From: Posidonia oceanica
Taxonomy: Eukaryota > Streptophyta > Magnoliopsida > Alismatales > Posidoniaceae
Assembly: GCA_037176725.1 (NCBI GenBank)
Contig: JAZBRS010000059.1
Location: 10,341,001-10,405,000 of the forward strand
Direction of reading: 5' to 3'
DNA length: 64,000 nucleotides
Numbering within the stretch: the stretch's first letter is position 1; every line of letters begins with the position of its first letter. Under the pieces are notes generated by a model. The model worked only from the letters and a program-made list of their open reading frames with translations, did no database searches and was not told the DNA's origin. Positions 22,185 through 35,991 of the stretch are shown here, one piece after another. Both the position numbers and the translations under genes were made by a program.

Positions 22185-25100
22185 TCACCATGCCGTCATC
22201 GTTTCTCCTGGCAACCATAAGTTGGCAAGCTCCAGTATGGCGTCTCCACTGGTTTGTCTGCAAATAAAAGGAGACATCATGGGATTCCAGCCTTCATAAT
22301 CTGCAACTGAAGCACATAGATTTTCTTAATTAATGAACACGAACCAAGCAAAACATGTTTATATGCATGGTAGATGACAATGTGTTACCATTGGCTGAAG
22401 GATTCATATTCCTTGCAGGATCACCCCATTCAAAGCTTGGGAACGTTATAGGATCTTCTTGGGTGAATAATCCCATGTAATTTGAAGGACTTGGGGAAGA
22501 AAACAAGTACCCATTGCTACTGAAATCAGAAATTTCATAAGTTCTATCTGGATAGTTTTCATATGGGACAATGGATGGAATGTTCATGGGATTATGCTCC
22601 AAAGACTCTCCTGCACAGCTTGTGAAATAAGCAGGGAGGTGGGGTCCATATTGAACACCATCATTGATTGACAAAATCTGCATTAAAAATATACAGCTGG
22701 AGTTTAGCAACAGATTCGGTGGTTCCATGAACAACAGTGATACTAAGAGAAACATCTTGGCAATGTTAGTCACACCTTACTAAAACACCGTTAAGATTTT
22801 AGTTTGTTGTGTTATTTTGAAATAATGCTACACCATTCTTACTAAATAAACCCACAGTTTTGATAACAAGATACCTCAGAAAAATCAGAAAGAAGATAAT
22901 GTGATTCTCCATGATCTATTGTATCATTGTCTAGTATTTGCATTGGCTCCGATTGAGTGCCACTTCCTCTCCTTGAAGTGGGAAAAATAGATGTTAAGCA
23001 GGTGTGCCTGTTCAGAGGACTCAATACCTGAGCTTCATGATCATCAAAAACCGCACTGGGGATTCTTGTAGGGCTCGAGCTACTTCCTATAGAACAGAGA
23101 CTTCTTTTTGAATGGGATTCGCCACCAGTCAAACTTTTCTGTCCATTTTCATTTCTCTTAACAATATGGCACAAAGAAAAATCTCCCTATATAGAAAGGA
23201 ATTAAAGCAATCAAAGATGATCTAAAACCAAGCATTTAGAAAATAACTGATAGTGTTACAATCATATTAAATAAAGCTAACAATATGCATACCACAAAAG
23301 TGGAAGAACCATGGGGAAGTTCCTCACAGAGACGGTATTCGTGCATTACCCAATGAGTTCGATCTCCACCAGGAGCCCTTCCTATATAGAATACAAGTGT
23401 TTTCCTAATGCTCATGATGGAAGGCTCACAGACAATTCTTCTATCTTTACCGGTAGCTTTCCAGTAGCCTGAACCTGTGGCTCTATTTGTGCGAGAGCCA
23501 TTTGGATATTTCTGATCACGTGGACAGAAGAAGAACCACTCCATATCTCTTTTGGGGAGAAAGGATTTGTCTGTTTAACAATGGTTGACATGATTTTTTT
23601 GTTACTTTCTCAGTAAGGTTCAAAAAGAATGAGATATACAGCAGAATTAACAGATATAATCTATGCTGGGTTTTATAAATGCAAGATGATCTGTTGAAAG
23701 ATCTATCCAGCTCAGTAAATCTTCTCTCTCATTTAAGTAAACCCGTCCCATGCAAATGTTTGTTTTCTTGGCAGTCAGAAGGGATATCAATATTTAGAAC
23801 ATCTGAAAGTAAAACTTATTGGCTAAATTAGCTATATTTCGATTTTAATAATAACAAAATATATTTGTGTGCTAATCCTTCTTAACAGGTTAAGGAAGAG
23901 TTCCTATGGACCTTGGAAAAAGAAGAAGGCGAAATTGGTTAGAAGGAATCTATGTGACGATTTAAGTCGACTTAAGTCATTTTTAAGTCAAATCATTTGA
24001 AGATTGGAGATCAAGTTCTTATTGTAATTGAACTTCATGTAAATGTATTTTATTATATTCTAAGAATTTGTAATAATCCTCCAAATACCTCTATAGTATC
24101 TTAGGAAAATAGCCAAAGTTCCAAACCAAACCATTCATTGATTACACTTCTTATTTGGGCTTTACAGAGCATTTTGGCATACCGAGTTTATTTCGGTATA
24201 CCAAAATCTAGACTTACAGAGTTCATAACCGCAAACAAATTCGACATATCAAACTGGTTTCGGTCTACCGAATGACTCGACTATTGTAAACTACTGTGAG
24301 TCATTCAATAGACCGAAATCGGCATACTGAATGACTATCCGTTAGGGCACAAGATAGCCATTGGACACACACTTGCTACCCATGTTTTCTATATATAGGC
24401 CCCCTCCTTTGACACAAAACTCAACCCTTCTCTGGTATTTCAAGAGCTGCCTATTAAGAGTTGTTTTCAAGCCTTTCCCATCATATTTTTTCAAGTTTAG
24501 CAAGAGAATCCCAATTCCATTCCCATTCTAATCTTGCTCAATTGTGTATTTGGGAGAGATAAAAAGAGTTAGAGTTGTAATCTTCTTTTTCTTCTAGTGT
24601 AAAAGCTTCTACGATTGTGAGAAGGAGAGGCCACAGTTTTTGCGGAGTTTTGGCGTAGGTTTCGTCAAGAGGTATAGAGACAGGATTTTGGTCCAAAATT
24701 AAGATCAGATAAGAAAATTCTCGAGGGATTCTCAAGGAGTGGACTAAACTGGGGAGGTTGAACCACTATAAGTATCTTGTGTTCTCAATTTCTCTCATCT
24801 CCTTCTTTACATGTTTATAGTTGAATCTTCAACTTTATTACTTTACTCATTTTACTTATTATTAGCTTCTATTTGTTAAACAAGTTTTAAATTGCCTTTT
24901 ATTTTTAAATTCTCTATTCACCCCCTCTAGAGAAGTCTATAGATTTTTACAATTGATATCAGAGTTTTGTTTATCTAAGTTTAGATTTAACCATCTTCTA
25001 GATTATGACTTCATCTTCATCAAATACTAGCATTGTAGAGGATCAAAGTATATATAAACTACCTTCTTTGATAGTAACAATTATAACTATTGGAAATGTA

Positions 25101-28100
25101 GAATGGTAATATATCTTAAATCTATCAATCTTGATTTATGGAATGTAGTTGTAAATAGATATACTCCTAGTAAAAAGAATTATAAGGAGTGGAATGAAAA
25201 TGAGAAGAATTTAGCAACATTAGACGCTAAAGGGTTAAATATTTTATTTTGTACTATAAATGAAGAACAATTTAATCGTATTTCTAATTGTAGTATATCT
25301 CACGAAGCTTGACATGTTTTAGAAGTCACTCATGAGGGAACAAGCCAAGTCAAAGAGACTAAAATCAATATACTTGTTTATAAATATGAAATGTTTAAAA
25401 TGAAACCATATGAATCTATTGGTGATATGTTTACAAGATTCAATGAGATTACTAACAATTTGCAATCTTTTGGTAAATGTTACTTTCAAAGCGATTTAGT
25501 TAGAAAAGTTCTTAGATCTCTCACTCCGGATTGGAAGAAGAAGACTACCGCAATTGAAGAAGCAAAAGTTCAAATGAAAGAGAAGGAACTTGAAAAGATG
25601 CTCTAAATAAGAAGAGTATTACTTTTAAAGTCTCTATCGAATAGGATGATTTGGATGTAGAGGAAGATCTTGCTCTCATTACTCATAAGTTCAAGAAATT
25701 CTTAAAAGAAGGAAGATCTCAAAAGAAGTGGCATAGGAGTTCAAACAAGAAGAACAAAAGAGAAATTAAGAAAAAGAAGGCTCTTCAAGCGACATGGGAT
25801 GATAGTGACTTTTCAACCGATGAAGAAATCTCATCCGATGGTGAAGTTGCTCACATATGCTTCATAGAAAAATCTAGTGATATAGCATCTTTAGATAATA
25901 TTGACGATTTTTCTATGGATGAACTATTTGATGTATTTAATGAACTTTATTTTAAATATAAATCTTTGAATATTAAATGTAAAAATTTAAACAAAAGCTT
26001 TGTTGATATATCTCTTGAAAAAGAAATGATTTCAAATGAAAATGATGAATTGAGAAGTAGGAATAAAACATTTGAAATAGAAAATGATGTTTTAAAAAAT
26101 AAATTGAGCATCATGAAATGCAAAATTGATGTTTTAGAAAATGACATTGCATCATTGAAAATCAGAAGTGAAATTTTGTTTAATGATGTTAGTAAGTTTA
26201 CAATTAAAAAGAAAACTCTTGATGTGAGACGTGAAAATGTGCATAAAAAGGTTTTTTCCATATGAAAACGGTTTTGTTAGAGCTAAAAATAATGAAAAAT
26301 ATGAATTTGTCATTAAGAAAGTCGAAAATGGAAGATAGATCCCAAAAGTTAAAAATGATTGGATTTTTAAGACTAACACATTTGAATCCAAGATAAAGTG
26401 AGTACCAAAATTTTTACTTGTTCCAAGTAGTTTAGATGTTTGAGGACACCTAAGAAGGAGAAGGTACTTGGGACTATGATTCATTGACAAATATCGATAA
26501 TCCCATTACCCATTTTATTGAAAAAATGTGCTTTATTTACTTTAAGTCAAACATAATTCTTTATAAGTTTTTCATTAAAAATTGAATGCTTAATGGAATT
26601 ATTTGGATAGAACATCACTCAATTCATTTATCATAGTTTTACATGATTTTTTCAAATTTATCTCAAATTTTTCTTGAATTAATATGCTTGTGTTCTTGCA
26701 CAGAATTCGGTTTACCGAATTCCTTGCAGTTGAAATGTTTATGATGTTAAGTTTTTTCATAAATTTTAAACTTTGAAGCCAAATCCTTTATATTCTTTTC
26801 ATCCATGGCTTGTGCGCATGCTGATTATTTTATACCTTGTTCAAATTTTTAATCCTTATAATCTCTCAATATATGCATGAATGGATAATATAAAGAATCC
26901 TTACATGTCCAAATGATTGAACTTAATTATCATACTTTATCATACTATTTTAAGGATCATGTTACTTTATTGATTATTTTCTTAAAAATTCTCCACTTTT
27001 GGTATATTATATTAAGAATGGTTAAGATTATTACTTTTGCTATATTTGAAATCCTTGCATTATCTTGCTCATTTCAAAAAGGGGATGAGAGTTTTACAAG
27101 ACTACATATTCTTGCTAATGATTATATTAATAATGATACTTAAGACAATTTTTTTTACTATACATGATGAAGTGAGGGGGAGCTTTACTGAATAATTCTT
27201 TGTAATCGATCTTTATTGATCTTTACAATGCATTTGCTTATATTGAATATCTATATTGAATAATTCTCTTTACCCATGCTTGAAGTGAGGGGGAGTTTAT
27301 TGAATATTTTTTATTTCTATCATATGTTATATGATTTATTGACTACATTATGAAAGTTGATTTTAATGATACTTATTGAATATCCTTTATTTTTTGATAA
27401 TACTCTTGCTTATATTGCTTTATTATTTGGATTTATGCCTTCTATTCTTTTTACTTATAACAAAAAGGGAGAGAGGATTTGGGAGGTATTCTAAACCTAA
27501 TTTTTGATCTTATCATGTTATTTTGAGTTAAGTGGGTGGTTGAGTCATACTTGAACATATTTGTGTTTTAACTTGGATTATATCTTTTTGATATTTTTTT
27601 ATTGTACTCATATAGTTAGGGGGAGTATTAATGTTTTTATTGACTTATTTTATGTATGTTCTAAGGGAGAGCCATTTCCATAGTTTTGAAATTTTGTAGT
27701 TTTGTCATCATAAAAAAGAGAGAGATTGTTGGCTAAATTAGCTTCATCTCGATTTTGATGATAACAAAACATATTTGTGTGCTAATCCTTCTTAATAGGT
27801 TAAGGAAGAGTTCTTATGGACATTAGAAAAAGAAGAAGGCGAAATTGGCTAGAAGGAATCTACGTAGCGATTCAAATTGACTTAAGTCATTTTTAAGTCA
27901 AATCATTTGAAGTTTGGAGATAAAGTTCTTATTGTAATTGAACTTCATGTAAATGTATTTTATTGTATTCTAAGAATTTGTAATAATCTCCCAAATACCT
28001 TCATAGTACCTTAAGAAAATACCCAGAGGCTCAAACCAAACCATTTATTGATTACATCTCTTAATTGGGCTTTACAAGGCATTTCGGCATACCGGTATAC

Positions 28101-29396
28101 CAAAATCTGGATTTACAGAGATTCCCAATCGCGAACTAATTCGACATACTGAATTAGTTTCGGTCTACCGAATTGTTCGACTGTTGTAAATAACTGTGAG
28201 TCATTCGGTAGATCGAATCATTTTCGGCATATCGAATGATTATCTGTTGAGGCATAAGATAGTCGTTGGACACACTTGCTACCCATGTTTTCTATATATA
28301 GGCTCCCTCATTTGACACAAAACTCAACCATTCTTTAGTACTTCAAGAGCTACCTATTAAGAGTTGTTTTCAAGCCTTTCCCATCATATTTCTTCAAGTT
28401 TAGCAAGAGAATCCCAATTCCATTCACATCCTAATCTTGCTCAATTATGTATTTGTGAGAGATAAAAGAGTTATAGTTGTAATCTTCTTTCTCTTCTAGT
28501 GTAAAAGTTTCTCCAGTTATGAGAAGGAAATGCCGCGGTTTGTGTGGAGTTTTGGCGAGAGTTTCGTCAAGAGATGTAGAGACGGGATCTTGGCCCGGAT
28601 AGGGAAATTCTCGAGGGATTCTCAAAGAGTAAACTAAACCGGAAAGGCTGAACCACTATAAGTATCTTGTGTTCTCAATTTCTCTCATCTCCTTGTTTGC
28701 ATGCTTATAGTTTAATCTTCAACTTAATTACTTTACTCATTTTACTTCTTGTTAACTTGTATTTGTTAAACAAGTTTTTAAATTGTCTTTTATCTTTAAA
28801 TTCTCTATTCACCTCTTCCTCTGGAGAAGTCTATAAATCCTTACAAAATCATCTATATGAATATTAAATAACACAAAGTTTTGGCAGTGAAAAACTTCTT
28901 CATAGTGGTAGATGTGCAAAGGATCAACTAGCTGCTAGAGAAGAACAAGATTTTCACAAACAAAAAAACCAATTTTACTCGAACTCATAAAATAGCAACC
29001 ACACTCTCAGATGAGTGACTAGCAGTTGAAGGCAAGGTAACTTGAATGCCTAAAACTACTTTGTGTTAACAAAATTTATGTTGTGTGCTTGTAAAGAAGA
29101 ATAAGATATATCAACTAACAATCTAGATCACAAAGTAAACATGATTTCACATCATATGAAAATTGAAATCGTTCATGATCCATAAAAGTGTGAACTAATT
29201 TGAATATTAGGGAAAAAAAGAAAGTTAAAAACAATGCACCTGGTAGTTCCCAAGGATCAAACTTGTATAAATCTATCACAGGAATGACTTCCAGCTCGAA
29301 GTTCAGTCCATCCACTTTTCTCTTTAGGTAGTAACCCACCAACTCATCATCGGTGGGGTGGAACCTAAAACCAGGTGGCAGCGATGTTGTACCCAT
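22185..29396 (-). CDS. NAC-domain transcription factor
   Basis: Plant-specific nuclear DNA-binding protein. Five exons join in phase to 383 aa: 29240-29396, 23293-23570, 22875-23186, 22389-22677 and 22185-22300 (stop TGA at 22185-22187). NAC subdomain A is [19 protein letters not shown] (residues 6-24), B includes [20 protein letters not shown] is [19 protein letters not shown] followed by [10 protein letters not shown] is [20 protein letters not shown], and E is FSLCHIVKR. The C-terminal half is Ser/Pro/Asn/acidic-rich without a membrane helix, as expected for an activation region. The E(L)[17 protein letters not shown] form suggests the NAC045/NAC071-type group, but I do not assign a member. 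Intron 1 is 5.7 kb because of a retrotransposon. No coding damage is seen. Confidence 0.92.
23817..24951 (+). repeat. 5' LTR of the NAC-intron copia element
   Basis: 1135 bp, from TATTGGCTAAATTAG to CTCTATTCACCCCCTCTAGA...TTTTTACA. It pairs with the LTR at 27727-28845. The differences I looked at near the start are mainly transitions. Confidence 0.85.
25054..26265 (+). pseudogene. Copia gag (UBN2-type) with coiled-coil tail
   Basis: Reads [20 protein letters not shown], then the family block [10 protein letters not shown] and [13 protein letters not shown], followed by a [14 protein letters not shown] region. It is broken by a stop at 25310-25312 (A-stop-H, where the family has Trp) and by further breaks near 25603-25650. 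Residues after about 25870 are Asn/Lys/Glu-rich and look like a coiled coil ([17 protein letters not shown]). No CCHC knuckle is seen. After 26265 the frame decays with no pol domains. Confidence 0.75.
27727..28845 (+). repeat. 3' LTR of the NAC-intron copia element
   Basis: 1119 bp, beginning TGTTGGCTAAATTAG right after the polypurine tract and ending CTGGAGAAGTCT...CCTTACA. Confidence 0.85.
28846..29239. other. Remaining 5' part of NAC intron 1
   Basis: Original intron sequence between the retrotransposon and the exon 1 donor at 29239. No other feature seen. Confidence 0.6.
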
Positions 29397-32300
29397 TTCT
29401 TCCCGTGTTCCTCCAGACTACTGAAATCTCTCAGGAAAGGAAGTGGAAATGAAATGCGAAAATGAGAAAATAAGAATTTCTCTTCGGAAGGAAGACGTGG
29501 ATATATGAACCCGGAGCAAACTGCCCACATTATAGCTACTGAAAATTTGAAAATTCCAGAAGTAGCAACTCTTCGCAAAACAGGTTTTTCCAAATATCGA
29601 ATAGAACATCCAGAAACCGATTCATCCCAGAATCCAAGTTGTGGAGACGATTAAAGTACAAGTTTGTTGAACAACAAATTCAAATAAAACCCATGGCAAA
29701 GATCCAATTCTGATGTTGTAAGTTGTAACAGACTTAAAAAAACAGAAATCAGCTGATTAGAAACAGAAAGAGAAGATTTAGCAGAAGATAATCACCCAGA
29801 AGTCAAAAAGGCTGAATCTTAAAAAAAAAAACTGGAAAAAGGATTGCAAGTGCCAGAGGTAAAACAATCCAACAAGTGTGTGCCACTGCAGAACTTCTTG
29901 AGAATTGGCAGGGAAATTTCTACAAATATCTAGTAGGTAAAACCAAACAATCTTCCACAAAGCACTGAAACAGGAATGCAGGGCCTAGCACACAAAAACC
30001 CACAAATGGATTCACAGCATCACCTCGAAACACAATTTTTACAACCACCCAGAAGGCAAAACTGATAGTTTTTCCACAAAAAGTTGAAATTGAGAGTGGA
30101 CGAGGGGAAGAAGAAGATGGCTGGAGGTTGGAACTTGGAAAGTGGGAGAAGGAGAGGAATGGGGTGTCTGGACCATGGAGTGTGGTTGGCCGATATATAG
30201 GGAGCGCAAAAAGGAGGAAGGAGCCGCACGTAGCAGCCGAAAGGACAAGCCTTTTGCTTAATTGAGGGGGGAACAGTGAAAAGCTCCTCCTTTATTGTTT
30301 GGTTGACACTGTTTTCATACACTCGACATAAACTAAAATATGTCAGATTCTGTGAAAAAATCGTAAATCAGAATATAAACCAAACACAGTTGAGAACAGA
30401 TCGCAATCTAATGCCTGGTTCCATTGGTAACGAGTGGGAGAGAGCGCGGGGAAGAAATTCTTAAAAACAAAAACCTCAAAATTATAGATTAACTTTTGTG
30501 AAAAGTTGTTTCTGGCAAAAGCTTGATCTTATGGTAACCATTGGGGAACTTTAGTTATTGGGGAGAATACAATTTTCCATCAAAAGTTGGTTTCAAGCAG
30601 TGTCATAAGAAGTCAACTTCCAGTAGGAGCAAAATTATTCCTGGTTCGGAACACCATCAAAGTTTATCTCCAGTTCTTTTAACTTCTGGTAAAATGACTT
30701 TTGCTAAACGTTAGCATAGAAGTAAACCTTAGCTTCTCACAAAAGTGCCCAGAGTGAGTCTCTAATAAAGTCGAAACAGTCATAAATATGTTTCAGCAAA
30801 CTTGGTGTCTATAAGACTATAACCTTGAAAATCAAGGTTTTGCCAATATCACATTTTAGAAATTTGTTTGGACATGTCTCTACAATAAAACTTAGGGTTA
30901 AATATTCTACGGTGAAAAAAATACATTTATCGAAGCTAAAGTTCTTGGTTTTATTACTTTAATAATAGTCAAAATATGTTTCTTATATTTGTGAGAAAGA
31001 TATTATATTTGCTTTTTCTTATTGGTCCCAATGTCTATATTCTCATAAAACATCAACCCCATTGTTTTGATAACGAGGTGGGTCTCACTTATATCGTTTC
31101 TTATTCCTAGATCTTTGTTGTATCATGATAGTGCAATATGGAGGAGATTTCGCGGACAAAGCACAAGATTGCAACCTATCCCCACCTTCAATTTACCGAG
31201 AAAAAAAAACGTTCAAATGTGTACAAGCTATTTGAAAACCCATAACGTTAATTATATTTATCAAATAGTACCTATTATACATGATTTTTAGCCGTACCTT
31301 CACTCTAATTGATCTCTCTTATATCAGTATGCATCAAAATATTATAATGTCTCCTTATGAGGACTAAGTTTGATCTCACCTGTTGTATAAGATTTAACTC
31401 AATAAGAGTTTGTTGAAGTTCCAAATGAATTTGATTGATCATGTTTAAGTTGGCTAGGTTCATATATGGCAGTACTGCTTACAAAAAAGATATATGGCAG
31501 TACTGTATTCGTGCTATACTTGGCTTTATCATTAACAAATCTTAAACTATTTTAAGAGCATAGATTCCACAGTTTTCTGGATGTCATAAATGTAAGAAAT
31601 ACCCAGAGAGAGCCGAACATCTACAGCATTCTTGTACTATGTATGAGGTATTGCTCCTAACACTGGCAAGTGACAAACCAGAAGAGGGAACAGTTATGAG
31701 AATTATTAAGCAAAGTTTGTGTGTGGGTCTTGGGATCTTATCTTTGAACTCCTGTCACTTCTTTTGCTTTCGGCAGGAGAAACTAATATTAAATGTAATG
31801 GTCTCACTAATGGCCCTCAATCATCTGCAACTTGGTAATCTTTCTTTCCTATCATGCTGGCTTTCTCCTAATAATTTGGTGTTTTGTACAGAATGACTAG
31901 TGCCCATCTGACATGGATGTGCCTTCCCATTAGCTGAAGCTTCCCAAGAACCCATCGTTTATTAGGAATTATTGACATATAATATAATGATAATTTGAAA
32001 TGATATTGGGTTCTTCACCTTTTTGCGTTAAAAACTTAAAATGGAGATTAGTTTGAGATTTGAGGACAACATTTTCAACCTTTTCCATTTGATTAATACC
32101 ATTTGCTTCCTTTTTGTTCCAATGTCAGTTAGGCTGAAAATTGTGGATCAGGTAGAGTAAGTTTCGTGCATGTGTATTTTATCATTACCAACCTGATGAT
32201 GCACTTGCTGGAGCTTCCGAAGGACCCTTACTAATCAGGGAGTTAAAACGTATACACTTAGAGTAACAGAATTAAAACTATAAATTTTGTTCGAAAGAAG

Positions 32301-33920
32301 AGTTAAAACTATATTTATGCTCAGCTTTGCCCTACGACCTTCATAATTTTTAAGTGATGTCAAGACAAACTTTTTTGCAAATGGTGGATTAAGTAGAGCA
32401 AGTTTTCACATATTAACTCTTGTTTTCAACAATCAACTTAGAGCAAACTAAGAAGTAACGCTTGCACTATGCTTGAAACCGTGGGCAAACAGGAAAAGAG
32501 AAACTGTTTTTGTTGATTTCAAGGGGAGTTTTCACCTGCAGTACCTTGCAAGTTGGTAATCTCTTATTATTGTTGATTGATTGATTGACAGGAAGGAAAC
32601 GGATAACAAGATATGGACGTTGTTGATGTTTCTTTCACTTTCTTCTTTTGCAGACTACTTGGGGACTGGACTTCCTCAAGGTGCCTACCTCTATATTTAA
32701 AAGAGTTATCTCCAGGGATGGATGAACATAGACCAAGTAAAGAAGAAAGTCAACTCTGATCTAGAACACTAAAAAATCTGTAAGCTCAAAGGTCTGGTGG
32801 AAAGGGAATGGTGGTTTCCTATCTCAAAGACATAGTCTGTCCACAGGTGCAGTGCCCAAAGAATAGATGAATCCAGAAGTCCATGAACAACAAGAAATTT
32901 AACAGTGGTCCAGGACCAAAGCTATTCTTCTCACCTATTTTGTTGTTCAGCATATAAACCCCTTCTTAGAGAAACAGACAACAGTATCATCCTAAATTAA
33001 CTAACAAGATTCCCGACAGCCTGATGGAAAAGTTAGTCTATGACCAATTTTTACAACTTCAGCATCAACGTCGATACAACATTGAAGTCTTCTTTTCTAT
33101 TCCTGCCACTTGCTAAAGAATAGTCTTCTTTTCTACCACAACAATGTAAAAATCTTACTTAAAAGAGCTCACGGCTTAGCTAACTGTTTTCATCAATCCT
33201 CTACAATTTCAAATAAGTACTCTCTAGCAGAAAAACACATAAAAAACTGTTGAAGAATTGGGCTTGGAGGTCTTAAGAATTGAGTCTCTACTTGAATCTG
33301 GCATAGCATTTTAGAATCCGTGTATTATGAGAGCCTCACTTATTCTTCGCTTTGTTTAAGAGTTTAGCTTCGTTGATGAAATCATAAGAATAGGAACATA
33401 CAGAAAATGTACATATTGATATCGATGTATTGAGTTGAATAAGAAGCTAAATTGTTTCCCTGCCAAGTTCTAACATTAAAAAGACAGCATCTCATACTAC
33501 AAGATTTCCTTAACAGCATAATTAATTTGCAGAGTTATATATGTTTCAGACAACAGTATTATAAAATGGAGTAATAGTTATCCTACAGTTCTGATTCTTT
33601 TGATAGACAGTGTTGTTTGGAGTTCACCATTACAAACTTATCCATGACCTACTTTAGCTTTAACCTTGTGATTAGTAGCATGCTTCTGAAAGAATATCAT
33701 TTCAATTGACAACAAAGAAGAAATGAAACCATAGATCAGAAAAGGAAAACACACATAATAACTATTACATCCGAGATAACTGCTAATCCACATTTATGGA
33801 GGGGAAGGAAAACAAGAATTGCGCAATGAAGCCCAAACTAAATTTATTGAACTGATTCGAAGGTTTAGCTTTGGATCATGATCAAATCAGTGTGTAATAC
33901 CATATAAACTTGACTTTGCT
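29397..33920. other. Intergenic region between NAC and H-protein genes
   Basis: The first 900 bp upstream of 29396 should hold the NAC 5' UTR and promoter; on the gene strand it has CT/TTC-rich tracts typical of plant leaders. Beyond about 30470 the sequence is AT-rich and non-coding. I see no RNA gene, no recognisable LTR and no TIR pair that I could defend. Confidence 0.45.
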
Positions 33921-35492
33921 CTAGTGCGCAGCGTCTTCCTCCTCACAGAATTTCGTGTATTCCGTTGGACCCATCAAGGATTCCAATTCTGATAGGGCAC
34001 TTGGTTTAACCTTGATCATCCAGCCATCTTCGTATGAGCTTGTGTTAATCTGAAAATTTTCGTAGGTCCAAGTTATTTTCTTGTTTCCTTCCCGTTCCAT
34101 CATATTGTATTGCATATATTTGAATGAGAATAAGAAAAATACAGTCTCGGACTCGAAGAATTACCAGACCGGGCGTTTCACTCAACTTGGTATTGACCTC
34201 AATAACTTCACCAGAGATGGGAGCATTGACATCACTTGTTGCTTTCACACTCTCCACATTTCCAAAGCTACTACCCTGTGTACATGAGCTGCCACACTCT
34301 GGAAGCTCCACAAACACCACTTCTCCGAGATGGTCCTGCATTCAGCAAGTAATAGATCAAAAGGGCAAAATGAACTCAAAATCAAAGAGACAAAAATGAT
34401 GGCAATTTAGAAGGATAAACATCTAGAATAAGAAATGGCAGTTTTAATGCGGAATACAAACATACAGCTAAACAACAACAGTTATATTTGTCCTTATAGC
34501 AGCCAGAACCATACAGTTTAAGAACTAAGCAAGTACTAGTATTATATCGGATTTGGATGCCGGGGATGGGTGATTATGGTTATGAATAAAAACATATATG
34601 GCCCCTTATATTTTGGTTTTAGTCTATCTGGTTTGAAAATGTTACCTTTATCTTTGTTATATTATACAAATTAAAACTTTATTTTCTTTTCTGATCTACT
34701 GATGTCTCTATCCTGGACGGATGGTATATGGAAACAAATACATTTTAGAATCTCAAAATCCTTCATTTCTGAAGAAAATTTGATAGGCTTGTCAATACAT
34801 GTAATCAAGTAAAATTTAGAAACAGATTAGCAATAGATGGCGTTCAAGTAAATTTTAAAGACCCGCCAGTCACTTCTCTCTAGTTATGGCTAGGATAAAT
34901 CTCTACACCCACTCTGCAATGATTCCGTTAACTTGAGGCCAAATACAATAACTACAAACGTGATATTAACCATATGAAAGTCTCACCTTTTGGCAGTCTT
35001 TAAAGTTAATAGACTTAAAAAACTCACAATTCTCCAAAACAACAAATAGGCATCCCAGTGAAGGAAATGAAACGGGCAAAGAGTAAGAAAGCAATATAAC
35101 AGCACCACCAAAGATACGATGCTTTTAAAGAATGCTCAACAGATTCATATCCCAAACCATGAAAAGAAAACAATCCATCTAGTTACCTGTGCATGGTCAG
35201 TGATGCCAATGGTAGCCACTTGTCCGTCATGCTTAACCCATTCATGGGAAGTTGCATACTTGAATCCATCCAAAACTGCATACACCACAACCAACCAAAC
35301 ACGTACTTAATATCTTTACATCTTCCCAGACAAAACCCAAGAAACCAAAAAACCAAATAAAAGCAAAATGGAAGAAAGTTTTGTACCCTTTGAAGAGAAG
35401 CATCTGGAGATGGACAAGGGAGATGTTGTGGTGACAGAGGAGGAGATTTTAAGAGCATTGGCTGCTGAAGAAGCCCACAGTCTCAATGCCAT
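33921..35492 (-). CDS. GDCH: Glycine cleavage system H-protein, mitochondrial
   Basis: Lipoyl-carrier subunit of glycine decarboxylase in the mitochondrial matrix. It shuttles the aminomethyl group between P-, T- and L-proteins in photorespiration and one-carbon supply. Four exons (35387-35492, 35187-35275, 34165-34335, 33921-34049) join in phase to 164 aa. Residues 1-35 are a Ser/Ala/Arg-rich mitochondrial presequence (MALRLWASS...FSSK). The mature part has [27 protein letters not shown], the lipoylation block [10 protein letters not shown] with Lys at about 96, [11 protein letters not shown] and [15 protein letters not shown] two codons upstream is ignored in favour of the ATG at 35490-35492. 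All introns are GT-AG. It appears intact. Confidence 0.95.
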
Positions 35493-35954
35493 TATCACCT
35501 TCCTGCACTTTTTCTACCTCTTCTTCTTCTTCAGTGTAGGATTAGCTAAGAGTAGAGGATGGGTTGGTGGGACGTCATATGAGTGTGTGTGATCTAGTTT
35601 TGATTGGTTGGTTATTGTTTGGTGTGTGTTAAAAGCCTCATCCTCCGGATCCATGAAAAATCTGTCGGTGTTCTACGAAATCTTCGGGGTTTCTTTTGAG
35701 AATATCCAAAACCTTTGGTTGAGTGCAGGTTGTTATCGAAAATTTTATTGTTGCATGGACACCCTTGTGGAACTTTCGTATTTGTTGTACGGGTGTGCTG
35801 TGAACTTCGAAAGTGAGATGTTCTAGATCTATTAGATGCAATTAATTGTGTTATTTAAATGATCTTTACAAGACTATCTGTCCAGAAATACGTATAAGGA
35901 TTTGCCCAAAAGAAAACTATTTAACATTACTCCGGTTATGTGGTGGACGGAAAG

Positions 35955-35991
<37 letters not shown>

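Larger units (their letters stand above)
23817..28845 (+). mobile_element. Non-autonomous Ty1/copia LTR element (SIRE/Maximus-like) in NAC intron 1
   Basis: A 5.03-kb element in antisense to the NAC gene. Two LTRs (23817-24951 and 27727-28845) align along their length, at roughly 90 percent over the stretch I compared. A degenerate tRNA-iMet-type primer site (TTGATATCAGAG) follows the 5' LTR, and a polypurine stretch (AAAAAAGAGAGAGA) precedes the 3' LTR. The interior has gag but no recognisable protease, integrase or reverse transcriptase. The 5' LTR start has TA instead of TG. Flanking AAACT and AAATC are only a weak target duplication. The GATTTTGATGATAACAAAAC word near the LTR start is typical of SIRE-type elements. 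Confidence 0.85.

Noticed and set aside
23812..28850. Clear 5-bp target duplication for the NAC-intron element
   Set aside because: AAACT and AAATC agree at only three positions, so I did not count it as evidence.
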